This document shows positions 1 through 11,312 of a stretch of DNA of 64,000 nt, piece after piece (within the stretch, counting starts at the first letter, position 1; every line of letters starts with the position of its first letter). This DNA is from Prostheceraeus crozeri. Taxonomy: Eukaryota; Platyhelminthes; Polycladida; Euryleptidae. The position numbers were made by a program, and so were the translations under genes. The stretch is from assembly GCA_907163375.1 (NCBI GenBank), contig CAJQUW010006858.1:216001-280000 (forward strand), written 5' to 3'. The notes under the pieces were generated by a model, which saw nothing but the letters and a program-made list of their open reading frames with translations, was not told the DNA's origin and did not search any database.

Positions 1-33
1 ATATTTGATATTTCGATCAATTTAATTTCTCTT

Positions 34-426
34 TTGCATTGCAGCTTCAACACTTTCCTCAGTAATGTCATCCCTCATATTCAAAGAGTGACAACATTCA
101 TTTTTGACAACGCCAGCTGCCACAGACACATCACGGTATCCCATGAGCGGTTGTCCATAAGGAAATTACCGCCCTACTCGCCATTCCTCAACATTGTTGA
201 GAACACATTTTCCGAGTGGAAAGCAAGTGTAAAGAGACGACTGGCCGATATGCATGCGGAACTTATCCTTCGATCTCACCAAGAAAGGATGGCGGACTTG
301 GCGACAGTTGCGGAAGTCGCTATCTGTGATGTGACTCAGGATGGTGCACAGAAGGCCCAGAACTACTTCAGACTTTTACAGGGTCGAATTCCTTTGTGTC
401 TGACAAAGTCAGACATTTTCATGTAA
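34..426 (+). pseudogene. IS630/Tc1-like DDE transposase, C-terminal fragment
   Basis: A 130-codon frame holds the second half of a DDE_3-type transposase catalytic domain. It has the second aspartate in FDNASCH and the third acidic residue in LPPYSPFLNIVEN followed by FSEWKA. The first catalytic aspartate and the DNA-binding N-terminus lie outside or are lost. A pyrimidine-rich tract ending in GCAG at about 43 looks like a splice acceptor, so this may be a last exon. It lies outside piggyBac A, in the flanking DNA. It resembles the fragment at 2682-3011 but is not identical. The catalytic family call is firm; whether it is functional cannot be judged from a fragment. Confidence 0.75.
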
Positions 427-732
427 ATAAATAAGTATTTTTCGGAAAGTGACAGTGTTTTGGCGCGGTGCTTTGAAGGAGCTATTTTTGGCAAATTGAT
501 GTGAAGATATATTGAATTTAGTTAAATTGAAACTTCTTGAAAAACAAATGCTTTTCGCATTTGATGACCGTGACATTTAATACGTATATTTCAATCTGAA
601 AATTCATTAGTCAGGAAAGGCAATGATGTGTTAGTTCAACATGCACTACTGCGAGTCTGATTTTAAAAATTGTGAAGTAGTTGTATTTGGTTTGGAATTG
701 CCTCATTTGCTTTTTATTCTGTGCACATTTGC
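427..732. other. non-coding stretch, no feature seen
   Basis: AT-rich sequence between the transposase fragment and the 61-bp repeat. Short open frames here have no recognisable domain and low-complexity translations. I see no RNA gene or element end. Confidence 0.4.
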
Positions 733-854
733 CTGGCTATGTCGTATTTGCTTTTGCATTGTCGCATTTGGATCAACAAGTGTTCACGTTAGTCTGGCTA
801 TGTCGCATTTGCTTTTGCAATGTCGCATTTGAATTTACATGTGTTCACATTTGG
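733..854 (+). repeat. 61-bp direct repeat, two copies
   Basis: Two tandem copies (733-793 and 794-854) both begin with CTGGCTATGTCG and share the words ATTTGCTTTTGCA and TGTCGCATTTG. They lie just outside the left end of piggyBac A. Overlapping short open frames here follow from the repeat and are not called as genes. Confidence 0.7.
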
Positions 855-889
855 GTCTCAAATCCTATATTAACCCTTTAGGCCCGGCC

Positions 890-969
890 GACGAGCGTTG
901 CTCGTCATTAGGGGTAGAGCAGATGAGCGGTGCTCGTCATCAGGGGTCCGGCAGACAAGCGTTGCTTGT
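890..969 (+). repeat. three subterminal palindromes of piggyBac A
   Basis: Three short inverted repeats follow the left TIR: GACGAGC-GTT-GCTCGTC (890-906), ATGAGC-GGT-GCTCGTCAT (923-940) and ACAAGC-GTT-GCTTGT (955-969). All share the core AGCGNTGCT. Evenly spaced copies next to a transposon end are what transposase-binding sites look like; that role is inferred. Confidence 0.65.
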
Positions 970-1177
970 AGCCACTGCGCGTTTAAGATACTGCTTAGAG
1001 AGATACCGGAATAGAAAGCAACTTTTCATTCATAGCCGGCTTGCTCGACGGAGGTGTCCTTTGCGCACGCGTGACTGTGATGTCATGCCAATCGATGCAG
1101 CCGTCTTCATTCATCACAGGGAGAGTGAGCGATATTATAACAGGCAGCCAACGCATCTGAATGATTCATTTGTCATC

Positions 1178-2028
1178 ATGGCTACTGGTACTCGGTCACG
1201 ACGGGTGATAGTACCTGTTAGAAGATATGGATTTGACGACAGCACAGATGACGATTTATCAGAGAATTCAGACGACGACTTCGCATCACCTGGATCTTCA
1301 AATAACTCTTCGTCAGAATCTTCTTCATGCACCGATAATGATGAACCGCAGCCACAGGTTCGACGTGTTGGAAATCGTCCAAAATGTGCGGCCATCTGTT
1401 GTGCAACGACACCAATTGCAACATGCGAATTACAGTCAAAGCTCAGAATGGTAAGTAGCCATTTGTGGCAATGATACCAGGCCAAACGCTGTTCCTGATT
1501 ACCAGCCTCCACGCAGTCCAGGACTACAAGTGCAAGTGCCGGACGAACCTGCTGACTTTGCGCTGCTAATTCTTGATCAAGAATTGTTCGATCTACTAGC
1601 AGAGTGGACAAATAGTAGAGCCGCACAGAGAAACTACAGTTCTATCAACAAGTATGGGAGAAAGCACACTGTGCAGTGGCAAGACGTAACGGCTTACTTG
1701 CTCCGAAGTAAAGTCCAGAGTGTGTATCAAATTGAAGGTGAAGGAAGTATCGACGAGTTCTTACTTCTACACAAAGGCAACCTGTATTTCAAACAATACA
1801 TACCCAAGAAGAGAGCGAGGTTTGGGATAAAAGGTCATTCATTGAATGAAGCAGATTCTGGATACACGTACGACATTGAAATGTATTACGGAGGTCAAGG
1901 AACGCAGTATTGGTGCGAGCACATGAACACAGTTCAGGAACTATCCCCATCAGAGAAAATTGTGGTCCATTTGCTGGACCGGAGCAATTTTCTGAATCGT
2001 GGCTATCAGATCACTGCAGATAACTGGT
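1178..2028 (+). pseudogene. piggyBac A transposase, N-terminal part
   Basis: The start at 1178 opens with a basic patch, then an acidic and serine-rich tract (GFDDSTDDDLSENS), as usual in piggyBac N-termini. A GTAAGT at about 1450 and an AG near 1508 suggest a short intron of about 59 bp. Downstream come the TN motif (EWTNSRA), SIDEFLLLHKG, FKQYIPKKRARFGIK and, at the break, GYQITADNW, all piggyBac DDD-domain landmarks. About 100 residues expected between the TN motif and the IDE motif are missing, so the copy carried an internal deletion. The frame stops at 2028 where element X begins and resumes in frame at 35520. Confidence 0.85.
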
Positions 2029-2054
2029 GGGCAATTCTCATTTAAAGTGCGCAT
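2029..2054 (+). repeat. element X left TIR
   Basis: 26 bp starting GGGCAATTCTCATTT, exactly inverted at 35494-35519. The adjacent TGGT is the target duplication. Confidence 0.93.
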
Positions 2055-2681
2055 TTCGGGGGACTAAAAGTCATATCGCTTTTCTTAATGAAAAAAAAAA
2101 GATGATGCAATGGGGTTTTCCTGGGCGTAGATTATGAATTTCGACATGAGAACCACACCACTGTTCATTTTCATTGATTTTCAGCAACTGCCCCGTCGGT
2201 CTGATTTCATTTGTCGTCGGTCTGATTAAAGGTTTACTGTGACGATTCTAATGAACTGGGAAATGGCTCATGCCTGTGTTCTACTCATTAACTGTAATAT
2301 CCTACATTTTGTGTTAACAATCGCATAAGACGTGCAACAATGATGATGCACAGCAATTCCGGTTCATCGGTAAGTTCAGATCAAGCCTGATCAGTGATGT
2401 TAGCGCTCAAAGCTATCTATTGCCTCAATATGACGGTAATTCAGCATGATTTTCTCGACAGTACAGGTTTTCCTACACGACAACGGCAACTACCGAATCA
2501 AGAGCGGCACTTTAATTTCTAAAACGTTAAAAGATAAAATATTACGTCATTTCACAATTGAGAACGACAACAATAAATAAACTGCAGCAAAATAGTTCAA
2601 TTGTGTCTCTATCAGATTAGTGAGCGGTATTTCACGTGAAGAATAAATGATATAAATGATATCGTCGTAAATGTATTCGTC
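2055..2681. other. element X left non-coding region
   Basis: No gene seen. It holds two copies of GTCGGTCTGATT at about 2191 and 2211, the motif that recurs near the right end of X and near the related end at 42889. These are probable transposase-binding or subterminal repeats. Confidence 0.5.
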
Positions 2682-3011
2682 ATGGATAATGCTCCGTGCC
2701 ACAATAGAGCCCGTGAAGTCAGTTTGCGAGAGGGACACTCTATTAGGTACTTACCGCCCTACTCTCCATTTCTCAATATCGCAGAGAACGCGTTTTCCAT
2801 GTGGAAAGCGGCTTTCAAGAGAGAAGTAGCTGAGATTCGTGAGCAGTTACACAACTACACTGGACAACAGCGGAATTTGACCTTACTGCAACTCGCCTCC
2901 CAAAATATGAGTGTTATCACTGCAAATAAGATGGGAAGGTCTTCCAGACGTATGGGCAGATTGATGCCTAGACTAATTAATCGCGAGAATGTCTTACAAA
3001 ACCATCAATGA
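2682..3011 (+). pseudogene. IS630/Tc1-like DDE transposase fragment inside X
   Basis: A 109-codon frame begins at the second catalytic aspartate (MDNAPCHNRA) and carries LPPYSPFLNIAEN and FSMWKAAFKRE, matching the last third of a DDE_3 transposase. The layout parallels 34-426, but the sequence is divergent, so the two are separate family members. No upstream coding part is visible within 600 bp. It may be the last exon of a truncated copy carried inside X, or a piece captured by X. Confidence 0.7.
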
Positions 3012-3385
3012 ATATTACGGTACTTGTTTTGTTTCATAATAGAATAAAAAATTTCAAGATTATCAAAACTTTTTCGTATTGACTTACCTTTTCGTAAAAA
3101 AAGTTTTTAATGACTTACTGTATTACCTTTATGAATTAAAATAATTATCAAACTTTTCCTTTTTACATATTTTACCTTTTCGAATTAAAAAAATTATCAA
3201 ACTTTTTGTATTGACTTACCTGTTAAATAAAATATAATTGAATATGAAAAGCCGTTTATGATTTCAGGTTGCCGCTCATTAAACTTATAAATCCATTAAT
3301 AAACTCACTTATTATCACTACCGATTAAAAACAATATCATTCAATTGAAAATGCTGCTGATTAACAGAAATACCGTTGTTGCATC
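3012..3385. repeat. AT-rich imperfect repeats
   Basis: Several imperfect copies of a unit containing ATTATCAAACTTTT and TATTGACTTACCTTTTCG fall between about 3055 and 3230. No coding. This is the sequence just left of the piggyBac B insertion. Confidence 0.5.
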
Positions 3386-3773
3386 TTAACCTTAAACCGC
3401 CGGGAATGAGAACCACACGTGAAAAAAAATCAAGCATTCTTTTGGTGTGACCTTAAGAGTCAAATAGTGGAAACCAATGGTAAAAAATTATTTTCATTAG
3501 GATAGAACAAAGATACAAGTTTGTCCTATACATAGGCCACCCGACTTGGTCGTGTAATTATTTTTTTTTAGAATTATTTTTGAATTTTGATTTTTTTTGT
3601 TTACAGGGTAAATATACTGAATTAAACTAAATTAGCAACAGAAATTGGACAAAATGTTTGAAAATCGATGCATAATTAAGTTTGTCATATATATAGGACA
3701 ACAGACTTTTAAGAAAAGTCAATGACTTCATTTCTGTGGAGTGTATTTTGCGACCGGCATAAATTGTATGCAT

Positions 3774-5498
3774 TTACAAGGCATCGTGAAAAGCCTTAAA
3801 ACAGTTCTGTTTAGTGATGCACAAATGAACACGACACTTTTCACATCCCGTAGATGGCTTGGATTTGCAGGTCTGATTTTTACATCTTCCTTGATTCATC
3901 ATGACTGGCCAATGTGCAATTTGATCATTTCTAATGATGCTTGGAGTCAGTATTGTTCTCGGTCCACCCAATTTCTTTTTCTTGATGAACAAGCAATCCT
4001 GCAATGACGGTCTTCCTCGATTTCTTGCTTCTTTGGCTCTCAGATAAAGACTGGTTGCAACTTGAGCTTTGAATTCAAATAACTTCATCTGGTCTGTAAC
4101 GCCACAGTCATCGCAATCCCGTTTGTATAATAACCAACTGTTCACAAGAGAGAGGTCCAACATGTGAAAGAAGAATCAGATGTAAAATCTTGTGTTGCAA
4201 TGGTTGTGATGCGGTATAGTGCAACGTATTTGTTGGCTTCATCAACGAAACCCATCTTGTGATTGTAGCCTACAATGGAAGCAGGACATTCGACGTCAAT
4301 CATTTTATTTTGACTTTGATCATATCGTTGAACAAAACTAGTTTCGCCCTTGCCCAAATATGTGCTCAAAACCACCACGCCTCTATTGTCGAACCATTTC
4401 ACTGCCGATAACAGCATACCGTCTTTGTAGCATTGATTCTCCATCACAGAACCTCTTCCGCGCTTTTTCAATTCAGAATCCATGTCAAGTTTCAGTCCTG
4501 GTGCTCTGGCCGTTCTCAAGGTACCCAATGCCTGCATTCCTTTCTTGGCCAAAACTACTTGTAATTTCGCAGAGTTGAACCAGTTGTCAAATAACACTTT
4601 GTAGTTGCAGTTGTCTTGCAGATGCTGAACCAATCTCAGAACAACACTACCCGATTTTCCAACCTCCTTGTCATTGTCGGCATTGAGATTTCCTTCTCCA
4701 TATAGTTCGATCCCGTGAATAAGACCACCACTGCCACAGCACATGTAAAACTTCGGACCCCATTTTATACTGTCGCAGACCTCCACTCCTTCGACCTTTG
4801 TATGGCATTACTTGCTCATCAACTGAGATGAATTCATCGGGAATTATGGACTTTGCAACCCCATTGAAGTTATCCAAAAGAGGCTGAAATTTGAAGGTTT
4901 TCCCGCGATTCGCTGGTTCACAAGAGCTGTTGTCAAAAAAGTGAAGGTTTCTTTTGATTGATTCCCAATCATCTCGAGAAATGAAATCAGCCACGTGATT
5001 CAGCCGTGTGAGATCTGACCAGTATCCTCGAACATGACCAAGTTTGTACAGCCCAGTCCAAATAGAAGTGCCCATGAATGTTTGCAAATTTTTGGCATTG
5101 AGACAGAATCTGCTGTTAGGATCCTTTTGTCTTGAATACAAATTTGATTGAAAGCAAGTTTTTTCTAGAAAATCGTCATCATAATAATCGCAGAAGTACT
5201 CTAATGGATCTCTCACTTGCCGTGATTTCTCTCTTTGAGGGTTGAATGTGAAATCTGGAAATTCATCAGACCTACGCCTCCAACGCCAAGCTTGGGATGT
5301 TGTGTCATTGTCGGCATCACTACATGTATCTGATTCTGAAGAACTGATTATGGTTTCATCGTCACTAGCAGAAGAAGAGTAATCACTTGATGAAGAAACA
5401 GATTCAAGTTCAATTTCGTGTTGTCGTGATGACCGTCGTAATCCATAAATCGGTGCGTGCAATCCAAGTGATGTAGTCGATTCCGATTGAATCTGACC
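3774..5498 (-). pseudogene. piggyBac B transposase exon
   Basis: Read on the minus strand from an acceptor (TTTGTCTGCAG) at 5499. It begins with an acidic and serine-rich tract, then the DDE_Tnp_1_7 landmarks: TGLYKLGHVRGYW, FISRDDWE, DEQVMPYKG, FDNWFNS (second catalytic D), RGRGSVMEN and AVKWFDNRGV. It ends with a cysteine-rich domain (CKNQTCKSKPSTGCEKCRVHLC), the zinc-finger tail typical of PGBD-like proteins. Two frameshifts, near 4785 and near 4180, break it into three overlapping frames. Exon phase matches the preceding 33-residue-repeat exon (phase 1). Total coding length is near family norm, so this is a recently intact gene. Confidence 0.85.
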
Positions 5499-5800
5499 TG
5501 CAGACAAAGAAATGCTATGTTTAGCGGACATGCAGAGGGGGTTATAAACATTGCGGAAGCTTAGGGTATGTATACAGGTATGCAGATGCTTAAAGCAATA
5601 ACATTTTGTATATTATTTAGTTCGTTTATTCACGTTACGCTATTAGTTCGTTCTGTTTTCGCTGGTTAGGTGAAATACAATATCATCTCTACTTTCAGCA
5701 GTGATATTCAGTAATATTCATTACCCTAGCTATGATAAAAATATAATAAATACACATATAACGTAATTACAAGTAAATATTAGCCCGGATTTGCACTTAC

Positions 5801-6694
5801 TACTAAGGTCCGTCTCTGAATTAGAAGGGTCAGGCAGCACCATCTCTTGAGGCTCGATATTCTCATCAACATCGGAATGAATAGTCTCCATCTCTCGTGG
5901 GACAGTGTCCGTCTCTGAAGTAGAAGGGTCAGGCAGCACCATCTCTTGAGGCTCGATATTCTCATCAACATCGGACTGAATAGTCTCCATCTCTCGTGGG
6001 ACAGTGTCCGTCTCTGAAGTAGAAGGGTCAGGCAGCACCATCTCTTGAGGCTTGATATTCTCATCAACATCGGACTGAATAGTCTCCATCTCTCGTGGGA
6101 CAGTGTCCGTCTCTGAAGTAGAAGGGTCAGGCAGCACCATCTCTTGAGGCTCGATATTCTCATCAACATCGGACTGAATAGTCTCCATCTCTCGTGGGAC
6201 AGCGTCCGTCTCTGAAGTAGAAGGGTCAGGCAGCACCATCTCTTGAGGCTCGATATTCTCATCAACATCGGACTGAATAGTCTCCATCTCTCGTGGGACA
6301 GCGTCCGTCTCTGAAGTAGAAGGGTCAGGCAGCACCATCTCTTGAGGCTCGATATTCTCATCAACATCGGAATGAATAGTCTCCATCTCTCGTTGGACAG
6401 CGTCCGTCTCTGAAGTAGAAGGGTGAGGCAGCACCATCTCTTGAGGCTCGATATTCTCATCAACATCGGACTGAATAGTCTCCATCTCTCGTGGGACAGT
6501 GTCCGTCTCTGAAGTAGAAGGGTGAGGCAGCACCATCTCTTGAGGCTCGATATTCTCATCAACATCGGAATGAATAGTCTCCATCTCTCGTGGGACAGTG
6601 TCCGTCTCTGAAGTAGAAGGGCCGCGCTGGCCAGGCTGATCTGATGATGCACAGGAGTCTGCCTCAGATTTTTTGATGGACCGCAGTATCTTAG
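5801..6694 (-). pseudogene. piggyBac B exon with eight 33-residue acidic repeats
   Basis: The minus-strand exon is bounded by an acceptor (TTTTTCAG before 6694) and a perfect donor GTAAGT (5795-5800). Its 894 nt equal 2+297 codons+1, so it joins upstream and downstream exons in frame. After a lysine-rich lead it encodes eight copies of a 33-residue unit (PSTSETDTVPREMETI then SDVDENIEPQEMVLP) and the start of a ninth. The unit is rich in Glu, Asp, Ser and Thr, probably disordered. Differences between copies are few and never shift frame. No known domain is recognised. The exon itself is open; it is called pseudogene because the downstream transposase is frameshifted. Confidence 0.7.
5822..6621 (-). 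repeat. 99-bp coding minisatellite, 8 copies
   Basis: Eight 99-bp units; TAGAAGGG at 5822 and 6614 are exactly 792 bp apart. Units differ by single changes (for example GAATGAATAG versus GACTGAATAG). Because 99 is divisible by three, all frames tend to stay open, so the second minus-strand frame across it is not a gene. Confidence 0.95.
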
Positions 6695-6756
6695 CTGAAA
6701 AATGATTTAGCATCATTCATCATTGTTCATAGATCATCGGGTTTTCATATGCCTAC

Positions 6757-6932
6757 CTCTCTTTTTTCGTCTGATGTGTCTGTTTTTCACATTCAAATCC
6801 CAACCAGGATAGTTGGGGAAAATTACACGGCAACTTCTTATGAAAACCGAGCATATGACTCCATCGTACCAATACCCAACTTTGTTCTCATCAATCCAAT
6901 ACACCAACACTTCCTCGTTGATGCAGTACATG
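6757..6932 (-). pseudogene. piggyBac B exon encoding a Tudor-like domain
   Basis: The minus-strand exon runs from an acceptor (ATATTTTCAG before 6932) to a donor GTAGGC (6751-6756). Its length of 176 nt fits one base, 58 codons and one base, in phase with the repeat exon. The peptide VLVYWIDENKVGYWYDGVI, then CRVIFPNYPGWDL and HIRR, has the spacing of aromatic and turn residues seen in Tudor/Agenet-type folds. In host proteins such folds bind methylated lysine or arginine. It would sit N-terminal to the repeats and the transposase. Domain assignment is by pattern only. The rest of the gene is frameshifted. Confidence 0.5.
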
Positions 6933-7138
6933 CTGAAAATATAATGGCGAATTAAAGAAAGCTACATGTTCATTGTTCAAAGCTACTAACATAAATTCCT
7001 ACATGTAGTCCGCTGCATGTAGGCCTACATGTAAATTGTACAGTGATCTTTCTGCAATACATGTACATATATTATAGGCCTACGTATGAAATACATTTGT
7101 AAAATATTATTTTATTTAAGAATCAAACTTACACATCG

Positions 7139-7528
7139 TTTTATTGGGAAGGCATAAATATAAGTGGTAGACCTAGGCATAATGTACCCTACACACCATT
7201 ATTAGCCAAAAAACTATGTTTGCGCATTAAATCGGGCGTCGTTTACGGGTCACAAGTATTTTTATTTGGAAGGTATGAATACAAAGAGGTAGACCTAGGC
7301 ATAATACAAGTTGTAGCTATGCCCTATGCGCTGATTATTAGCCAAAAAACTATGTTTGCGCATTAAATCGGGCGTCGTTTATGGGTCACAAGTATTTTTA
7401 TTTGGAAGGTATGAATACAAAGAGGTAGACCTAGGCATAATACAAGTTGTATGCCCTATACGCTGATTATTAGCCAAAAAACTATGTTTGCACATCAAAT
7501 CGGGCGTCGTTTACGGGTCACAAGTATT
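7139..7528. repeat. three tandem copies of a 120-135-bp unit
   Basis: Units start near 7139, 7262 and 7396 and share GTAGACCTAGGCATAAT, TTAGCCAAAAAACTATG and AAATCGGGCGTCGTTTA. The second and third are nearly identical. This lies in intronic or upstream DNA of piggyBac B, and no coding is seen. From here to about 7740 there is no other feature. Confidence 0.85.
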
Positions 7529-7753
7529 GATTGTATTTAAGCTTATTGTCAAATTTTAATATTCAACATTGTTCATGTAGCTTTAGTGGCCAAATATCAA
7601 GAAAAATCGAAAATATCTTCCTAATACAATTGCGTATGTGTCGCATCTACTTACGGTATTTAATTAATTTCAACATGCCTACTCGTGTTTACGTGGGATA
7701 CTAAGTTTCAAAGTATTTCTTGCTAGAAAGATAAATGAATTAAAAATACTTAC

Positions 7754-7808
7754 ATTTTGATGGACTTCGCTTCTTGTCCCCAGCAGTTGACACACCAATG
7801 ATGTGAAG
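7754..7808 (-). other. possible further upstream exon of the piggyBac B gene
   Basis: A perfect donor GTAAGT (minus strand, 7748-7753) follows an open stretch whose phase-2 frame would join the Tudor-like exon in frame and reads CVNCWGQEAKSIK. No ATG or acceptor is clear upstream before element Z begins, so the true first exon may lie beyond Z at 13571-13916. Confidence 0.3.
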
Positions 7809-8246
7809 TCAATCGCCGAAGTAATCAGTTACTTTATTCTGAAGCACTATTGTAGCAAGCAGAGACGAGTGAGAAAAAATTCAAATAGTGTGCGAGTGCT
7901 GCTTACAGCATTTAAAAACATAGAAATCTCTCTAATGCTTAACTTTGATTGTTTTAGACCCAAGCTGTATTTCAGAGAAGTGTGACGGACGTCCTAAATA
8001 TAGTACAAACTCTCAAAAGCAATTCGCCTGTTGTATGTCGAACCATCGTATGAGGAAAATCGAAGTTTTGAGAAATCAGCGATTGAAGTTTTGATCGTTT
8101 TTAAGCTGACTGTGTGCTCATTATGATAGGTCGATTGTCAAGATTTTATATGACAAGAAACTACAGGAAATTATCTCTCCTGTAGTTATTTCATTTTACT
8201 TCAATTCATCATTTTCATTGCGTAATATGGTTTTTCGTAAAACAAT

Positions 8247-8385
8247 AACTCATACGACACTTTGACAGACAGAAATCATTCACTGAATCTGATACTACAC
8301 TCATACGACACTTCGACAGACAGAAATCATTCACTGAATCTGATACTACAGTTATACGACACTTCGACAGACAGAGATATCTCAT
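8247..8385 (+). repeat. element Z left subterminal repeats
   Basis: Three copies of ATACGACACTTYGACAGACAG, the first two inside a 55-bp tandem unit that also contains AAATCATTCACTGAATCTG. The same motif lies near the right end, partly inverted. Probable transposase-binding sites. Confidence 0.7.
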
Positions 8386-8550
8386 ACTACATGTACAATC
8401 TTACGACTGTGAATATCATTCAAGCTTCCTGTTTAACTCTCAGCCCAGTAGGCCTACACCAGTACTTTACTCTATGGCCTACACGTGTAGGAAAATAAAA
8501 CAAAATGCTTAATCCAACTGTGATGAAATTTTATATTGTCATTGCATAAA

Positions 8551-10686
8551 CTATCTCAGGCAGGACTCCGAAAAATCTCTAACAGAATCCTCAGGACGAA
8601 TGAGGCAGGCTAGAGTAGAACTGTGATCCGGATGACGAATGACAGGAATGTCTCCGCTGCACAGAGACATCAAATCTTGATGCTTCGCTGACGTCATCAC
8701 TGGTGGCTGGTTTCGTGATGGACTGGGCAAGTCGAAAGGAACTCGCTGTGATCGACGATTCTTGCTGAGGTCGATAGCGTCGAAATCTTCTGACAGATGC
8801 GAGGTCTTGAAGAACAGCTTTCGCTCTTCGTCTTTCCTCACTTCTATCTGGGCCATTCTTTTCCAGTTCACTTGCTCCCCCAGCTCACTGGTCCGAATGC
8901 GCAGAACTCCTAACTCCTGTGAAAGCCTCTGCCAGTCCAGCACCATCTCGGTTGTTATCTCAATGACATGCAGTGGTTGTCTTCTGGAGCATCGGATGAC
9001 GGAAACCAACTGCGCAGGAACTGACAGCTCTCCAGCTCGCCTAAGTGCACGCTCAACACATGAATGGATACAGTCATTCTCATTTTGGCTGTGATGCGGC
9101 ACCATGATTGTCAGACAAATTCTTTTTATGTTCTCCGCATTCTCTATGACGTATAGCATCATGGCCGGTAAAATTGAGTCTTTGTTTTGGTCTGAGCACC
9201 CGTCACAAAACATATCCACCGTCTCCGTCCCACAAGAATCGAGCTGTGACAGATATTGATGAACACATGAAGCGATCTCGTTCGCGCCTCGTCCGGCAAC
9301 ACATTCATGCCAAACAAAGGCCCAAGCATCCTTCGAATGGAGATTGTAGGTGGTAAAGTTGTAATTGCTCAATCTGCGTTTGTAGAAAATCTCTGATCGA
9401 TTAGACTGAGGGAGAAAAATCACCTGTTCCAAATCAAATGCGAATGCTGCATGGCTATCATTTACACTGGCTTCCAATTTGCTCGCTTCCTTGTCAGATC
9501 TTGTCTTTTCCTTCTGTGCTATGTGGTCCTCATACTTTTCTCGAAGCGCGTCACTGACACCTGGAACTTCTCTGACAGTGAGACACAATCCACATTAATC
9601 TTTCTTCGGCAGAAAAAAGCTCAAATTTTGAGTCTTGAAAATTCTGAAGTATTTTTCGTACGATGCCACGTCCGTCTCCTCATTCTCTGCTTTGTACATG
9701 AGATACATTTTTGTCACAGTCAAGTCAGGAGAAAAAAAATTTCGGGTGGTGTCCTTTCTCTTATAATGAAACTCAATTCGAGGGAATCGATTGATGTGGG
9801 CCAAAATGCGATCTGTTTCTTTAACTGCGTCTATCGCTCTGATTCCCAGAAATCCTCCTCTACCTTCGCCTTCTACCACTCCTTCAGAATCCCTCTTCTT
9901 GAACAATGTGTTGACCTGCCGTTCAGAGATTCCTAAGGTTGAAAGGAACATCTTCTTGCAGACTGCTTTTCGACGTCCATCAGCAGTCAGAAAGTACCGA
10001 TTCGTGTGTACTCTTCGCATGCCCGTACGATTTTCACAATCCTCCTGTGTGATATTCAGGTTTAAGTAGTTTCGCTTTGCGTCCAAATTTGGTAGTGAGT
10101 AATAGACATTGAATATTGCCTGACGCTGTTCACTAGTAACATCCCTGCATTGGAGATATCTCGATGTACATCTTGAATTCTCTGAACATGGTGCATCGAT
10201 GCTGGCCGCCAGCTTCACATTCCTTGTCTTCTCTTACTCATATTGCTTGCCTGAATTTCTTTTCCTCTTTATTACTGTTCCTTTTCTGTTCGAAGTATTC
10301 GAAGAGGGAGGCTCAAACGGTGATTCTTCAGGTGGGGGAGCGTCAAGATGAAAATATTCTGGAACAAGTTGACTCGTTGGAGTCAAAGAGCCGTTTTCTG
10401 TATCATGTGGGTTCGTTGCAGTAGGTGTATTTTCTGGATCCTGTTGGTCCGTCGAAGTTTCAGCATAATTCGAGACAAGTGCCAACGCTGTTGTGACAAA
10501 GGACGGGACATCAGCATCTGGGAAGCTTTCCAGCTCAATGGATTTTGATTGCACTTCAAGGGAATGAGACGTGAAGACGATGTCTTCCATTGGCCCCAAT
10601 AGCTGCGTGAAGGAATCCTGCAGTGAATTTGAGAGAAAGTCTGCTCCTTGAAATTCAGATACGTCATCAAAAAGAGGGAATTCCAT
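8551..10686 (-). pseudogene. element Z transposase candidate with two in-frame TAA codons
   Basis: One minus-strand frame of 711 codons runs from ATG at 10686 to TAG at 8551, broken only by TAA at 10234-10236 and TAA at 9595-9597. The N-terminus is acidic. The middle has a C/H-rich patch after RNVKLAASIDAPC, then a DNA-binding-like section (LGISERQVNTLFKKRD). The second half has FFLPKKD(stop)CGLC, FDLEQVIFLPQ, FYKRRLSNYNFT, GRGANEIASC and DMFCDGCSDQNKDS. These motifs belong to a protein family I know from many animal genomes as transposon-linked and uncharacterised. The acidic residues around FDLEQ, MFCDG and HHSQNENDCIHS could form an RNase H-like DDE core; that is inference. Confidence 0.6.
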
Positions 10687-10796
10687 TTGGACTTTTAATA
10701 GACTTATTGAGACACTATGAACTTAGTCTGCATTGCTATGCTGTCTCTATGACGTCTGAACTTCTCGAGCACTATGTACACTAGAGTATAAAGCAA

Positions 10797-11312
10797 AATA
10801 ATGGCCCTTATGAATAAAAACCCGATGTCCATGACAAAAATCCAGTTCATGAAATATCGATCAGAAAATCTTCACCGAGCAATCTATGCATCTACAACTT
10901 GAGGTCTTCATGAAGTCGGCCATAGACAAAAAAGCTAAGTTGTTGATTCCTTTGGTTGATTGCACAGAATTTCAGTGGATATGGGTAGAAATGTGGGAAT
11001 CCGGAATAACGACTGTAATTAAGTTTCTCTGTGCAATATACATGTACAAATGAATTCACTCATTGGAAGAAGGAAACATAGAGAACTACGCAATCTAGGG
11101 ATTGAAGAAAAAGCAGCGTTCATGCTTTTCCAACTATTGATCATTGAACTGGCTGGATAGCTGTTCGACAAAGAAGGCAATGACTGCTTCATGATATTCC
11201 ACACCTCAAGTTGTAAAATCATAGATTCTGCTGCAAGTTCTTCGAGTCATTTTTCAAGTGAAACACTTCCGGTACACTTTGATACACTTTTTATTCATAC
11301 GGGCCATTATGT
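10797..11312. repeat. inverted repeat pair, possible MITE
   Basis: ATAATGGCCCTTATGAATAA near 10797 is inverted near 11290-11312 with one change. The 0.5 kb between has no coding capacity. It could be a small non-autonomous element inside Z. No duplication was confirmed, so it stays tentative. Otherwise 10690-11598 holds nothing I recognise. Confidence 0.35.

Noticed and set aside
5780-6652. A second long minus-strand open frame of 290 codons through the 99-bp repeats
   Set aside because: The unit length is divisible by three, so any frame open in one unit stays open in all. The other frame has splice sites and phases that fit the piggyBac gene.
8247-8385. CRISPR-like look of spaced repeats here and at 7139-7528
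   Set aside because: Few units, no unique equal spacers, and a transposon subterminal or tandem-repeat context in a eukaryotic genome.
10348-10548. Plus-strand open frames opposite the element Z transposase (8762-9094, 9174-9356, 9451-9936, 9791-10069, 10348-10548)
   Set aside because: They are antisense shadows of a long minus-strand frame with recognisable motifs.
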